A stretch of 64,000 bases of DNA, from assembly GCF_954871325.1 (NCBI RefSeq), contig NC_088777.1:36929366-36993365 (forward strand), in the 5' to 3' direction. A program made the position numbers and the translations under genes. The DNA is from Gordionus sp. m RMFG-2023. Taxonomy: Eukaryota > Nematomorpha > Gordioida > Chordodea > Parachordodidae. The notes under the pieces are model-generated. The model had not been told where the DNA came from, made no database searches, and saw only the letters and a program-made list of their open reading frames with translations. Below, piece after piece: positions 1 through 11,300 of this stretch. Positions within the stretch are counted from its first letter, which is position 1, and each line of letters opens with the position of its first letter.

Positions 1-282
1 AATTTAGAAATGACAAATTTATTGGCAAAGCAAAAAGGTTATCAGTTTAATTGGAACACATTGTAGATATAACTAACATAACATTATATTTTTGAAAGAT
101 ATAGGGCATGAAAAAATGTTTAATAATAAGAGAAAACAAAATCATATTTTTACATATAATTAAAAAGAATGGTTTTAAAATGGATTGAATAATCCATATT
201 CCAGGTATTTATATAAATTAATTAAACAATATAGATCGAAAAATACCGATTCATTTGTCTGTAAAATTATTAATATAACAAG

Positions 283-1536
283 GATTCAACAGGGAATATC
301 CTGAAAAGCCTTACGATCTGTCGAATGTTGATAATCTACCTTATACTTCTCTAGTTTATGGAAACGGTCCGGGTGGAGTTGACCCTAAAAAGATGAAGCA
401 CAGAGAGGATTTAACGAACGTGGATACAGGTTTAATTAGTTTATTTTAACTTTATATTGTATAATTGTTAGAATCATAGGCATAGATACATTTCTTATTT
501 TCCCCCTTAATTATTATTTTGCCTTTTTAAAAATATGCCTGCATATCAATATTCAGCTCCGTAAAATTGGCCAATCGATTAAAGCGCCAATTTTAAAATC
601 TATTACAATATCAGTGCTTTATTAAAGCCATGACAAATAAAGACTTTAATCAGTAGACTAGAATAAAGAAAGAAAGTATGATCGAAAAACAAAATTTGGA
701 CTAACTTTACGATGAAAAATCGACCAAAAGCCCTTATTCTGAAAACTATTAGCTATTACTTAATTTACCACTCAAAAAGTAAGTATCATATCCAATAAAT
801 GAGCTATTTGGAAGAGTTCCCTTGTAGTGTCTTTAGGAAGTGTTTAATTTTTCAAAAAAAATTTGGATATTTTATTTAAAAATATAATTGCTTAAGATTT
901 TATGAGAAATTGAAAAATAAGTTTTATTTATTCATATATTTAAAAAAAAAATCACGAACTATTAAATTGAAGAAAGTCCTGATAGAATTTTATAAAAATA
1001 GAAGAAATTTGAAGTTTCTAAGGAGAGTTTTATCAATTTAAAAATTAAAAATAAATTGTGAAATCAAATTTTGTCCCTATCTTCATGGTGAGATTAAACC
1101 TCAACCCCCCCTTTCATTTTTATCTCAATGTCATAAAAGCATTTACATAATTTTCCTCTATAATATTTTCAACATGGAGGATGGAGCAAACCCCATCTTA
1201 TCTACATCACTGAGAGACCATGTATTATATAAAAAGGATATTTAATTTTGGGGAATTATGTATAAAAAGAAAAAATATAATTTAATGCCGGATATTTCTT
1301 GATTTTTCCATCCTAATAATTTTATCTCTAATAATATAGCCGATCCAGATTACTTAGCTCAAGCCGCTGTCCCCTTGATACAAGAAACGCATGGGGGAGA
1401 AGATGTTCCTATATATGCCACAGGTCCAGGAAGCCACTTAGTCTATGGAGTGCAAGAACAAAATTATATCGCTCATTTAATAGGTTACAGCAGCTGTGTT
1501 GGGCCTTACGCTAACGAAAGATGTAGGAAATGCTAA
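283..1536 (+). CDS. Alkaline phosphatase, C-terminal two exons (5' part outside window)
   Basis: Two exons encode the C-terminus of an animal-type alkaline phosphatase, the metal-dependent phosphomonoesterase usually anchored at or secreted from the cell surface. The first exon (about 283-429; its start could also be 293) contains TSLVYGNGPGG, the family's YGNGPG motif. The second (1340-1536) contains VPLIQETHGGEDVPIYATGP and HLVYGVQEQNYIAH. The first of these carries the ETHGGEDV block, whose histidine binds zinc in known enzymes. The intron at 430-1339 has GT..AG ends and the codon split across it (G|CC) reads through. The protein ends PYANERCRKC with no obvious long hydrophobic tail, so a GPI signal is not evident. 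Upstream exons must lie before base 1. The gene is convergent with TCF25. Identification is firm; the paralogue is not determined. Confidence 0.93.
430..1339 (+). other. Alkaline phosphatase intron
   Basis: A 910-bp A+T-rich intron between the two phosphatase exons. No coding motif or clear mobile element was seen in it. Confidence 0.8.
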
Positions 1537-3910
1537 AACCTCCCTCAAAAATTCTGACTCTTTAATTCTAATAACACATTAAATTTACAAATTAACACCC
1601 CCCCCCCTATCCTCCTTCAAGAAAAAAATAACAAGTAAATTATTTCTTTAGACCTAATTTTTATGATAAATTTTATGCTTCATTTCTTTTATATAACTTA
1701 TCTCATCTCATTTTATTAATTATTGCATTTTAACCTTTCAAATAATACTTAATATCGAAATAGTAACTCATATTTTCTTATCTTTACCTTCGATAGAAGT
1801 TTTAGTTTTTTTTAATGCAGCCCATCAGAAATATTATATTTTAATATTGTGATTTTTTCATGTATGGGTTTGAATTTTGATTTGAAACCCATTCCAACGA
1901 TTCATATTATAAAATTGAATATTTTAATCTTAATATTATTCACCACCTAGCGTAACCACGAAGATAGAACGTTTAGAGACCAGACACGTACAAATTTTTC
2001 TACCCCCCCCCCCCTCAAAAAAATTCCCGCAAATAGTGTTTTTTCGCACTTTTTAATTATTTATCCCATAACTATTTTTTTCGTCCGAAAATTCTTTATT
2101 GAAACTCCTCTCACAAATATATTAAAATTGGTAGTTATTTTTCAAATTATTCTGGCCATCATGACACATGAGTTATACATCATGTAAATATTGTTTTTTG
2201 ATAGAATATATTGTAAATCGTTATGAACATGGGTTAAATAAACATTTTAGCATTTCATCGTTGTCACATTTTCACCAGCTCATGCCAATTTGTGTTGTTA
2301 AACGGCAAAAATGATAAGCATAGGATGGATAATCCTATGAGGTTGGGAAATTGCTAACTCAGTATTTTACCCAGAATAATATTGCCTAAACCTCGAGATT
2401 TCGATATCATATGTCTATACCTTTGTTCATTCTATGAGCAAAATCTTCAAACTTGCGTAATATTTTCTGGATGAAGGTTTTTAAAACGGCTCAAAACGAG
2501 CCGTTTAAAAACACTTATGCCAATGGATTCTAATAAACCAGATATGAAGGGCAAGTGGACCCCGTTATCATAAAAAAGAATTCGACAGTTACGGTATCGA
2601 TAAAGTGATTATTCGCTCCTATAATATGCACATTCTATAAAATTTTAAATATTTTATAGGGATAGGTAAATAAGGAATTCTATATAACCATTCGTCTGAT
2701 AATGATGAATTACATAACTTTGACTCGACCTTATAAACAGCTTAATTTTCCCCTCTAACCAGCCCGCCTGTTCTTAAAATTTTAGTCCACCTGTCCACTT
2801 AAATGGGCGGGGGCTCAAAACCCGCCCGTTGAAGACCTTTGGCCACCCTAAAATTCAATATTATCACGGGGCCATTTAAGTGTATTTGTATTTTTTTTTA
2901 AAAAATTAATAGGAAATATATAATAATAACTCTAGATGACTTTCAAAATTATATAAACTTAAAATCACCATATTTTTATATAATTCAATTAAAAAATCAA
3001 GCACTCATAATTGAATTGGAAAATTTAAAAACAGAATTAATAAACAAAAATATGGGCACATTTTTTCATAAGTTTTTTGAAAATAAATATATTTTTCTAC
3101 AAAAAATGAGGATTTTTATGGGTATCCGTAGCAAAATACTTTGCTTACAGAACAAAAGTCCATTTCCATGACAGTTCTGATAATAAGGGGCAAATGGTAT
3201 TCCAAGTGCCTTATCTAGAGCCAAGCACTTCTAGTCGATTGAAAAATAATTTATCATTGATCTGAGTTAATTCTAATAAAAAAATTAGCCAAAACAGTTC
3301 AAAATAAAAAATTTAGCGATATCCTTATAAATTTCGAAAGGGAAATTTCCCAGTGATTTGAGGAAATATAGGAGGGAGGAAGTTGAATAATAAAGATAAA
3401 ATGAAAGTCTAATTAATATTATAAATAGAATAAGGGTATATATCTCAAATTAGTGTTGTTAATTAGCAAAGTTGAGTTGCTTCATCAAATGGGGACTAAT
3501 GATATCTATTGAAATATACAGCTTAATGGCCCAATATTTTATGGATGATGTTAGAGATAGCCCTGCAGAAATCTACCTTAAACACTTTTTTATAGGCATT
3601 GTAAATTAATTATAATATAAATTTTATCAAAATTCATTGGAAGCTGTTCTATAAATATTTTTAATTTAACACATTATTTGAAATAACAAAGTTCTAATAA
3701 AAACTATGACTGATAGATATCAACTTTAGGACTCTTTCAAATTAGTTCAAATCAATTTTTACTTTGATCCCAAAATATTTTCCCCACATCAGGTAAGGCT
3801 GTGTATCAGACTCCACAGCTCAAACTTTATAATATATAAATTCTAAAAAAATTCAACACCTCTTCCAAAATATCCTTCAGCATCATTCTCCAAATGTATA
3901 TAGTCTAAAG
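1537..3910. other. Intergenic spacer between alkaline phosphatase and TCF25
   Basis: No gene was recognised. It holds one short fold-back element (2290-2516) and a C-rich patch near 2755-2860 with GGGCGGG-type words (AAATGGGCGGGGGC and GGCCACC) that looks like a degenerate miniature transposon. The rest is A+T-rich and featureless. Confidence 0.6.
2290..2516. mobile_element. Short non-autonomous hAT-like element, copy 1
   Basis: About 227 bp with terminal inverted repeats (TGTTGTTAAACGGC at the left, GCCGTTTAAAAACACT at the right) flanked by an exact 8-bp direct repeat ATGCCAAT at 2282-2289 and 2517-2524. Near the right end there is also a hairpin, TTTTAAAACGGCTC followed by GAGCCGTTTAAAA. 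No coding capacity. The 8-bp duplication fits the hAT superfamily. A related copy is at 10047-10236. Confidence 0.75.
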
Positions 3911-4232
3911 TAGAGATCTGCAAAGTTAGGCCCGTATTTTTTAAAAAAATCGGGACGTGTGGAGTTGGTGCGTGGAAATTTTTCTAAATATATCTAAATT
4001 TATCAATTTTATATTGAATTTTTTATGTAAAATAAAGATTTTATTTATTGAAACTAAACGCCATATAACATATATTTTTTATTTTGAGTAATTATAAAAA
4101 TTAATTTTAATAAATTCAGGCAGGGCCGGCAAAACTTTTTAAAAAATTTCGGGTTCGGGCCGGCAAAAACTTTTTTCAAAAAAATTTCAGGCCAGGCCGG
4201 GCTTGAAAAATTAGGCCCGATGCAGATCACTA
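3911..4232. mobile_element. GC-island miniature hAT-like element, copy a
   Basis: It starts TAGAGATCTGCAAAG and ends TGCAGATCACTA. The interior alternates A+T runs with GGCCGGGC-type GC blocks, strikingly unlike the surrounding DNA. The flanks GTCTAAAG and GTCTGGCT are a weak 8-bp duplication. The same family occurs at 11872, 39514, 50753 and 53817. Confidence 0.65.
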
Positions 4233-4596
4233 GTCTGGCTAAAACATTCTTGAACATTTTTTAAAATATATTTTATAAATAAAAATTATATTTATATATA
4301 TAGCTCTGTGCTTAATAACAACATTTTTTAAAGTTAGTTTAAGGCAGTGATTCTCTCTTTCAATTATAGGGGATTAATTACTATTTTGTAGACTTCCAAA
4401 ATGGTTTAAAAAAAATCATATAAAGAGTTTAAATTTTAGGCATATACAAGCCACTACTCTCTAATTTCAAGTTTTAAAAAAAATATTCTTTATAATAGAT
4501 AATACACTGGGTTTAATTTATTTCAATTGAACAGATGTAAAATAATATTTTAGTAAATTTTATTAATAAATAAATTAAATAATTTTTTTTCTGCAT

Positions 4597-7500
4597 TTAT
4601 TTAGCTCCAGGCTTTGCATAACCCTGCGCTATAGTCTCTATACCAAATGAAGATGCATTGTTTTCATTATTTGATGCCTCTTCATCATTAGTCTCTCCTG
4701 TGATATTTTGATTTGCAATGTTTAAATTATGATTAGGAGAATCATTATTTTGTTCGCTATTGTCATTTTCAGACCCTATATTTGTTAAATTTCTATTTGA
4801 GTCATTGGAATTTGAAACAGTATTTGTTGGAGGGACAACATTTGAAGACGTAACAGCATTAAGATCTGTATTTATATGTGTTATGTAACTTCTAACAGAT
4901 CGAAGAATATCACCCAGTGAATTGGAATCAATGTGCGATGGTAAATTTGCCTGTGTAGATAGATTGGGATTATCGACAGCTGAGTCAGAATTCTGTAAAA
5001 ATGTTACATAAGTATAAATAAATAATATAAGGACTTTATGGTTTTAATTTTAATATCTAACATTTTTAATGAAGATATTTTAAAAAAAGGAATTCAAAGG
5101 TATTTTTAAAAAAAATTTAGTTTCTTTCTTTTTACATAGGGAAGATTTTAAATTATTTTTAAACGATAGAAATTTAATTTTATAGAAGATTTGTATTATC
5201 TTTGGTTTGATATTTACGAGAAAAAAATTCAATTAAAGAACAATATTTTTTTCTTCTAAATTTATAATTGACTTGACGCAGTGAATCACTAAAAGGAGAT
5301 AAAGAGGTTACAAATCCCCCCAAAAGATCAACCAGTTCGCCCATACTGAAATTCTCTCCGCCTCTTCCATTATTATTATGATTTCCAATATGGTCTAGGG
5401 TATAGTTGGTATGATTATTGCGATTTAAAGGATGAGAGTTATCGTTAAAATTGTAATCGGAAGGCTTGCAATCATAAGCTGAAATGCCGTTGGGCGGTGG
5501 AAAGGGATCATAGTTACATACATTTCCAGACGGGTAATTAACCTTTAAATTTTTTAAAATATAATTTAGTTATAATGTATTTTTATAAAATAATCATAGA
5601 TAATTACCATAGCAGTAATATTTAAAACGATATTATTCGTTAATGTTCCAAAAACAAGAAAAAGTTATTCTTTGAAAAACTTAATATAAAATATTATAAG
5701 TTATCTGTAATATAGGAGAACGACTATAACCATAAAATGTCATGAAGCACATGTCAGTAAAATACTATATTATAAAATATATTTTAATATATATATATTG
5801 AAATAATGTAAGTTTATAATTTGCCCAATAATATATTGATGCAGATGGAATATTTTATTTCTTATCTGAAAAATTACATTAGTTTTTAGTTAAAAATCTC
5901 CAATCTAATAAAGGAACTAAAAATAAAATGATCAATTATGGCTAATCTTTTACACATCAATAAAATAATTGTAACAGCATCTTAGAATAATTGTCAAAAC
6001 AAGATCAAAATAGAATTTATCAAATTTTTATCAAGGCTGTGGCCATATTGAATAGCTAACTATAAACAGTCTTATTTATTTTAAAAAAAATTGTACATAA
6101 GGAAGGATGGGGAATATCTTGCCCTCGGTTTGATCGCTTGACTGATTGTGATACTGAGTTAGTAACAAAAAATGACGGCAAATATTCAAAGGAACTTCGG
6201 TAGATTCGTATATATTAAAAATAGTGGAAGAGATAGAATCCGAAGATGTTTCATCAGATTTTATGAGGCCCAAATTATCTGTAAAATGTATATCTGGTGA
6301 TATTTGGTTCAAATTCATGAAAGAGAGAGATATTTCATTACCACTTATAGTTGATCTATAGTTGGATATGGTAGATGAGGGTATGTTATCTATATATTAA
6401 GTTAAGCAAGATATATTATCATTTTTAATTTCCGAACATAAATCATCAGATATAATTAACCCAGATAAAAATCTTACAATGCATACTTTTTTTAAGTCTT
6501 AAGAACACAATATTTTGAGATAATATTTTATTTATTTATCAATTATTACATGAAAATAACTATATAAAAGCATATTTTAAATCTATATAAATCCATTATC
6601 GCGGTAGTATTCGGGTCAGTAATAAAGCGTGTGCCAAAATTATCAAAAAAAATAATTTAATTACATCAATAGAAACAATAGCTAAAACAATCATTCACCA
6701 TAATTAATGATTTATTTAATTATGAATAATTTATATAGTTATTTTTCATATTTTATGTAATAACTAGATAAATATAATATAGGGTTCCATTAAAACCCCA
6801 AAATATCTACAACATAAAAAAGGAAGTATATATCGCGGATTTGTGAGAGAGATCTGCAATGTCCAGAATTCAGGACTGAGCTGGGCAAAAAAATTTTTTG
6901 TAAATATATTTGATGGATTCTTATATTACATAGATATAATAATCCATAAAGTATTGTTTTTAATTTATCCACTCCCCAAAATTATAAATAGTTTGAACAA
7001 CATATATTTTGGCTAAGGCATTGTATTTAAAAAAAATTTAAAACTGGGCCAGGCAATCATAGTGAGAAATTTTTCCCAGAATGGACAAGAACCAAATTTC
7101 CACTTGGCCGAGCTGGATAATTTTGCTATGTGCAGACAGACCTATAATTTATGTCCTTTTTTCAAAAAAAGGGAACTATGTCAGGGATTTTTGTTCAGTT
7201 ACCATCATTATAAAATCCCATTTATTCAATTTTTGATAATTTGGCACGTTTATATTTTTAATTTAGAATTTATAAATTCAATATGCACCTAAAAACTTAT
7301 TCAATAATTGGTTTTAATCCATACAATTCTAATCTTGTAAATATGAGCAAAATATTTGGTACCTCCAATAATGCTAAAATTAGATAAGTTGCACTCTTAG
7401 CTTAGAGGTTATAAATATATATCCAATCTTAAACAATATAATAAAATAACTTGACGAAGTTGTAGGAACATCTATTATTTTATCTCGTGATTCATCTCTG

Positions 7501-8373
7501 CTTGGATCAAATTTTTGAGCAGACGAATAAAAAGATGGGATAGACGATATTAAACTAAATAAAACATATAAAATGGAAATTAATCATAAAATAAGTGTAA
7601 AATTCATTTTTAATAAATAGATATTTTTATTTTTAACGAGTATTTTTACTTATTAATTTTTCCAAAAACTCCATCATTATTACGAATATTATTAATTTTA
7701 AAATTATAATCTGTGATGAAAGCATTTGGATCGTTTGCCACAACATTCGTCATCCAATCGAGAAGTAAAAAATCGTCTGCTTCATGAATGCCGCCATTTT
7801 GTTTCCATAAAGGATGACATAGGTTCGAGTATCTATTCACAAGTTTCTCAAGCAGGGGTGACAATCTTAAATTAAATATAATTGTAGGTGTTTTTAAGAC
7901 ATAATTATTGTCATTTTAAAGGACACTAAAGTAGTTTAAAATGCTTTATACTTACTCAAAAATATAAAAGTACTGATTACATTACAAAGAATAATTACTT
8001 TTTACGCCTAGAGGTTTGGTAAAATTTTTCGAAAACGTCCGATTTTATGGTTTGGCAAAAATTATCCGGGTCAATCCCGCACTTAGAAAGCAATTCGAAA
8101 AATAACTTGGGAAATTTGAAGATAGCTTCTTTCAACTGGATTGATAAAATAGTTGAAATTGTTTTATATAGACATATTAAATTAAACCATCTTTTCGGCA
8201 GTAACTTCCAAGTTTCCTTCGTTAATATCGATTTCATTTGCCGATCTGTTTTTTTTCTTATTTTTGTTGGTTTTAACGTGGCTAGTCGCTTGCAAAGTTG
8301 CAATATGGCAAAGTTTATAAGCCAGAGGAACCGAGAAGCAGTAATTGGGTAGTACGTCAAGGTTGAATTTGGT
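4597..8373 (-). CDS. TCF25: TCF25 exons 10-15 (C-terminal part)
   Basis: Exon 8373-8188 carries LPNYCFSVPLAY, a hallmark of the TCF25 family, then a Lys/Asn-rich insert. A 52-nt intron separates it from 8135-7999 (AIFKFPKLFFELLSKCGI, matching the family's helical repeat). Exon 7865-7684 has LSPLLEKLVNRYSNLCHPLW. Exon 6278-6097 has PLNICRHFLLLTQ, matching the family's RNIHRH block. Exon 5542-5273 has YDPFPPPNGISAYD, matching the GFDPLPPSDTIYSY block, followed by an Asn-rich stretch. Exon 4992-4597 is Asn/Ser-rich and ends AQGYAKPGAK, with a segment (ILRSVRSYITHINTDLN) in the place of the family's final helix. The donor at 7684 and acceptor at 6278 were chosen because only these keep phase; another acceptor 15 nt upstream also would. 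Confidence 0.88.
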
Positions 8374-11300
8374 CTTAATTTTTGTATTTTTAATTGAATA
8401 CATATCTAGCCTACCAATAAGATCCTCAATACTTATAAAAACGTTAACTTTTATTGTGGGATATTTTGTGACTTTTAATAGGTTAGTAAATAATTTAATA
8501 AAATTTTGTACAAAAATGAAACCGGAACCATTGCGATAACGCGCAATTATTACAAACTTAGGATAAAAGAAAATCAATTTATAATAGATTTGGGAAAGGA
8601 ATTAACAGAAGTCAATGAAGCCCTTTTAGAAAAAATAGGAGAGAAGTCTAAAAACAACCAAATAAATAAAGCCCGTTATCTACCCATATTAAATAATAAA
8701 ATATATGTATGAAATATTGCCAGAATAATAAAAATTTCTCAAAAAATATGAATCTGAAGATTCTAATATTACTTAAGGTAAAATTAAACGGTGCATATCA
8801 ATTTAGCCTTAAGAGAAAAATCCATATTAATTGACTGCGAAACTCAGCCGAGGTTAATTGTATCTCGCAAAACAATGCAAATATATTGGATTATGGGAAT
8901 TAAAAATATGCTTTAATTTTTTAATTTCTTTATTACTTAAACAAATTTATTATAATAAAACTCGATAATGATTGTAAAATCGTATAAGAAATGTGTATTC
9001 CTTGCTTTTGAGAGCTAAATAGTCTATCATCAGTAAAATAGCCAATGGATCCTGATCATCTAAGCTTCGGTGGTTTAAAATAAAAGAGGTGGGGGGGGGG
9101 GGGGTGTATAGTAAAAAATAATAATTTTATAAAAATAGGAAAATAGATTTGATATCTTACACCTTTCGGCAAAAAATAATTGGAGAAAAACTTGTAATAA
9201 TTTTCAAAATCAAATTTTAAAATTACGTAAAATTCTCGCAATCTTAATTCAAATTGAAAATGGGGAGAAATAAAGGCCTGCCAAAAGCCGAATTATCCTT
9301 TTTCATTTATTTCTATAGGATGCCGTCTGCGCTCTCAATGGCGCCTGAGGGAAGATTTCGAGAATTACTTAATGAGGTAAATAAATACTTTACAATTTAA
9401 AATGACACATTTTATTATTTAAAATTTATAGGATAGGTATTCTACATAATAGAATATGTTTTTGGCATAATAGGATTATAAAAATGTAAAAAAAAAACAT
9501 TTTAACCCTAGTTCCAATTTTTTGAGCGGTTTCTATTGTATTATTAATCTACCAATGATACTTCATAAAACAATTCGGTGTTTAAACATAAAGGAACTTT
9601 GCATAAAGAACACATCCATGATGTCTTATGGAATATATTATTTTTGTTTTACTTTTTGCTGGGTTTTAAAGTGAGATTTTGTTTTATTTTTGTGATTTTA
9701 ATTCTTAAAAAAGTGCACTTGTTTTATTATTTTCAAAGTGCACTTTTGTCTCATTTTTATGAAATTTGATTTTTTATTTATTAAAGGTTCCCAACCCTTG
9801 CTACTGTTATACCAATGTAACCATTGAGAACTTTATTTATTAATATGTCATTAATTTGATCCGAAGTAAATAACAATTAATCATTTTAACAATTAATTTA
9901 CTTTTCAAGGTTAATTTATCATTTTATTATATTTAATCTCTATTACAGCTACATATCCATATTCTATCATAATTCTAATTGTTATCTAAAAATAAACTTC
10001 GTAGCGATTTCGATTTGGGATTTTTTCTTTCTTCATCGTCTTATTTACTGTTTATAAATGGTTCGATTTTAGCCAATTTTTAAAAATGGCTAATTCAATA
10101 TGTTAGCCAGCAAAATATTGCTTAAGCTTCGATATTTAGCTAATAGATGTTCAAACCTTAGTTCAATCTTCTGGATAAAATATTGAGTTCGTCGTTTTTA
10201 AAAAGCAGCTCATATCGAGTCGTTTAACAACACTAATCTTATTTACTTGTATTGACAATAAAAAAATTACACTTTATAGCCAATAAATCTATAAAAAAAA
10301 TTACTTTAACATCAATTTACAGATTTCCAAAGCCGTTCTTGAGCATCCACTGTGATTCTGATTTAGAGCGTGGTAAAAGAGAGCTATATGAAAACATCTG
10401 GGAATTATTTTTTAAATTTAAAACTATATATATATATACACACACATACCTATCTTGAAAATATCTCAACCTAGTTATTTTATAAAGATCTTTATAATAA
10501 CCTAGAAGAATATTTCTTTAGAGAGTTGTTAATAAGTTTGTGGCATATTAAAATTATCAACAATTCATTTATTATAACTAAAATAAACCTGTAATATTAC
10601 ATTTTAGTAGGAAAAAATTGTTCCTCATTCTTCCCTATTAAAGAAAATTAAAAACCACCTATTTTCCCGGTATTTGTATTCAAGGCGAATATTTTGATCG
10701 GTCAGATTAAATCTCGAGTGGAAATTTGATTCCATTGCGTAAATAGCTTGTTCTTTTGTTTTAATTGGGAAAAGGGAAATTAATATGATTTCTTATGGTA
10801 TTAAACCATGTATATGTATATTCAATTTTGAAATATATTTTATAATAAAGGAAATTTGATCTCATATAAGATTTAATTAATCTCGATTACACTGACAATG
10901 CTGCCTAAATTAAGGTTGGTTTTTTTAGCAAGCCTAAATGTTAAGAGGTAGCTATTACCAACGCATATAAAATTACCAATTATCTACTAATCAAATTTTA
11001 CATAATCAGAGGCATCGTGTCAATTTTTTCTAACCCTTAGCTTGAATAGAATGATCCCTAAAGATTTAAGATTGATACTAGGATGTCAAACCAAATCTTT
11101 TCTTTCAGTCATAAACAAACTATAAATCTCAGAAGCAAAAATGACCGTTATAAAGGCGGTTTTAAAAATTACATAGCACAGATTATAAGTCGTTCAGTTA
11201 TGTTGCTTAATGTGTTATTTTTTTTATTGAAGTTAAAATAAATTTTTATTTTTATTTGGCTTTTATTTTAAAAAATATTTTTATAAGATTATAATGGGTC

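Noticed and set aside
4597-5542. First reading of the C-terminal exons as part of a BAG6-like protein
   Set aside because: The adjoining exons carry TCF25 landmarks (YDPFPPPN, LPNYCFSVPLAY), which settle the identity; the Asn-rich end itself has no diagnostic motif.
8047-8539. Two plus-strand open frames (101 and 64 codons) at 8047-8352 and 8345-8539
   Set aside because: They lie opposite TCF25 exons 10 and 11, which carry the conserved LPNYCFSVPLAY block on the minus strand; the plus-strand frames are shadows.
9319-9376. Plus-strand splice-like segment (TATAG before, GTAAAT after) reading MPSALSMAPEGRFRELLNE
   Set aside because: It looked like a first coding exon, but no compatible continuation exists on the plus strand and it lies in an intron of TCF25 running the other way. 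The apparent next exon (10321 on) is the complement of a real TCF25 exon.
10252-10458. Plus-strand frame of 68 codons
   Set aside because: Complement of TCF25 exon 8 (10305-10397), whose minus-strand reading RTALEICKLML matches the family.
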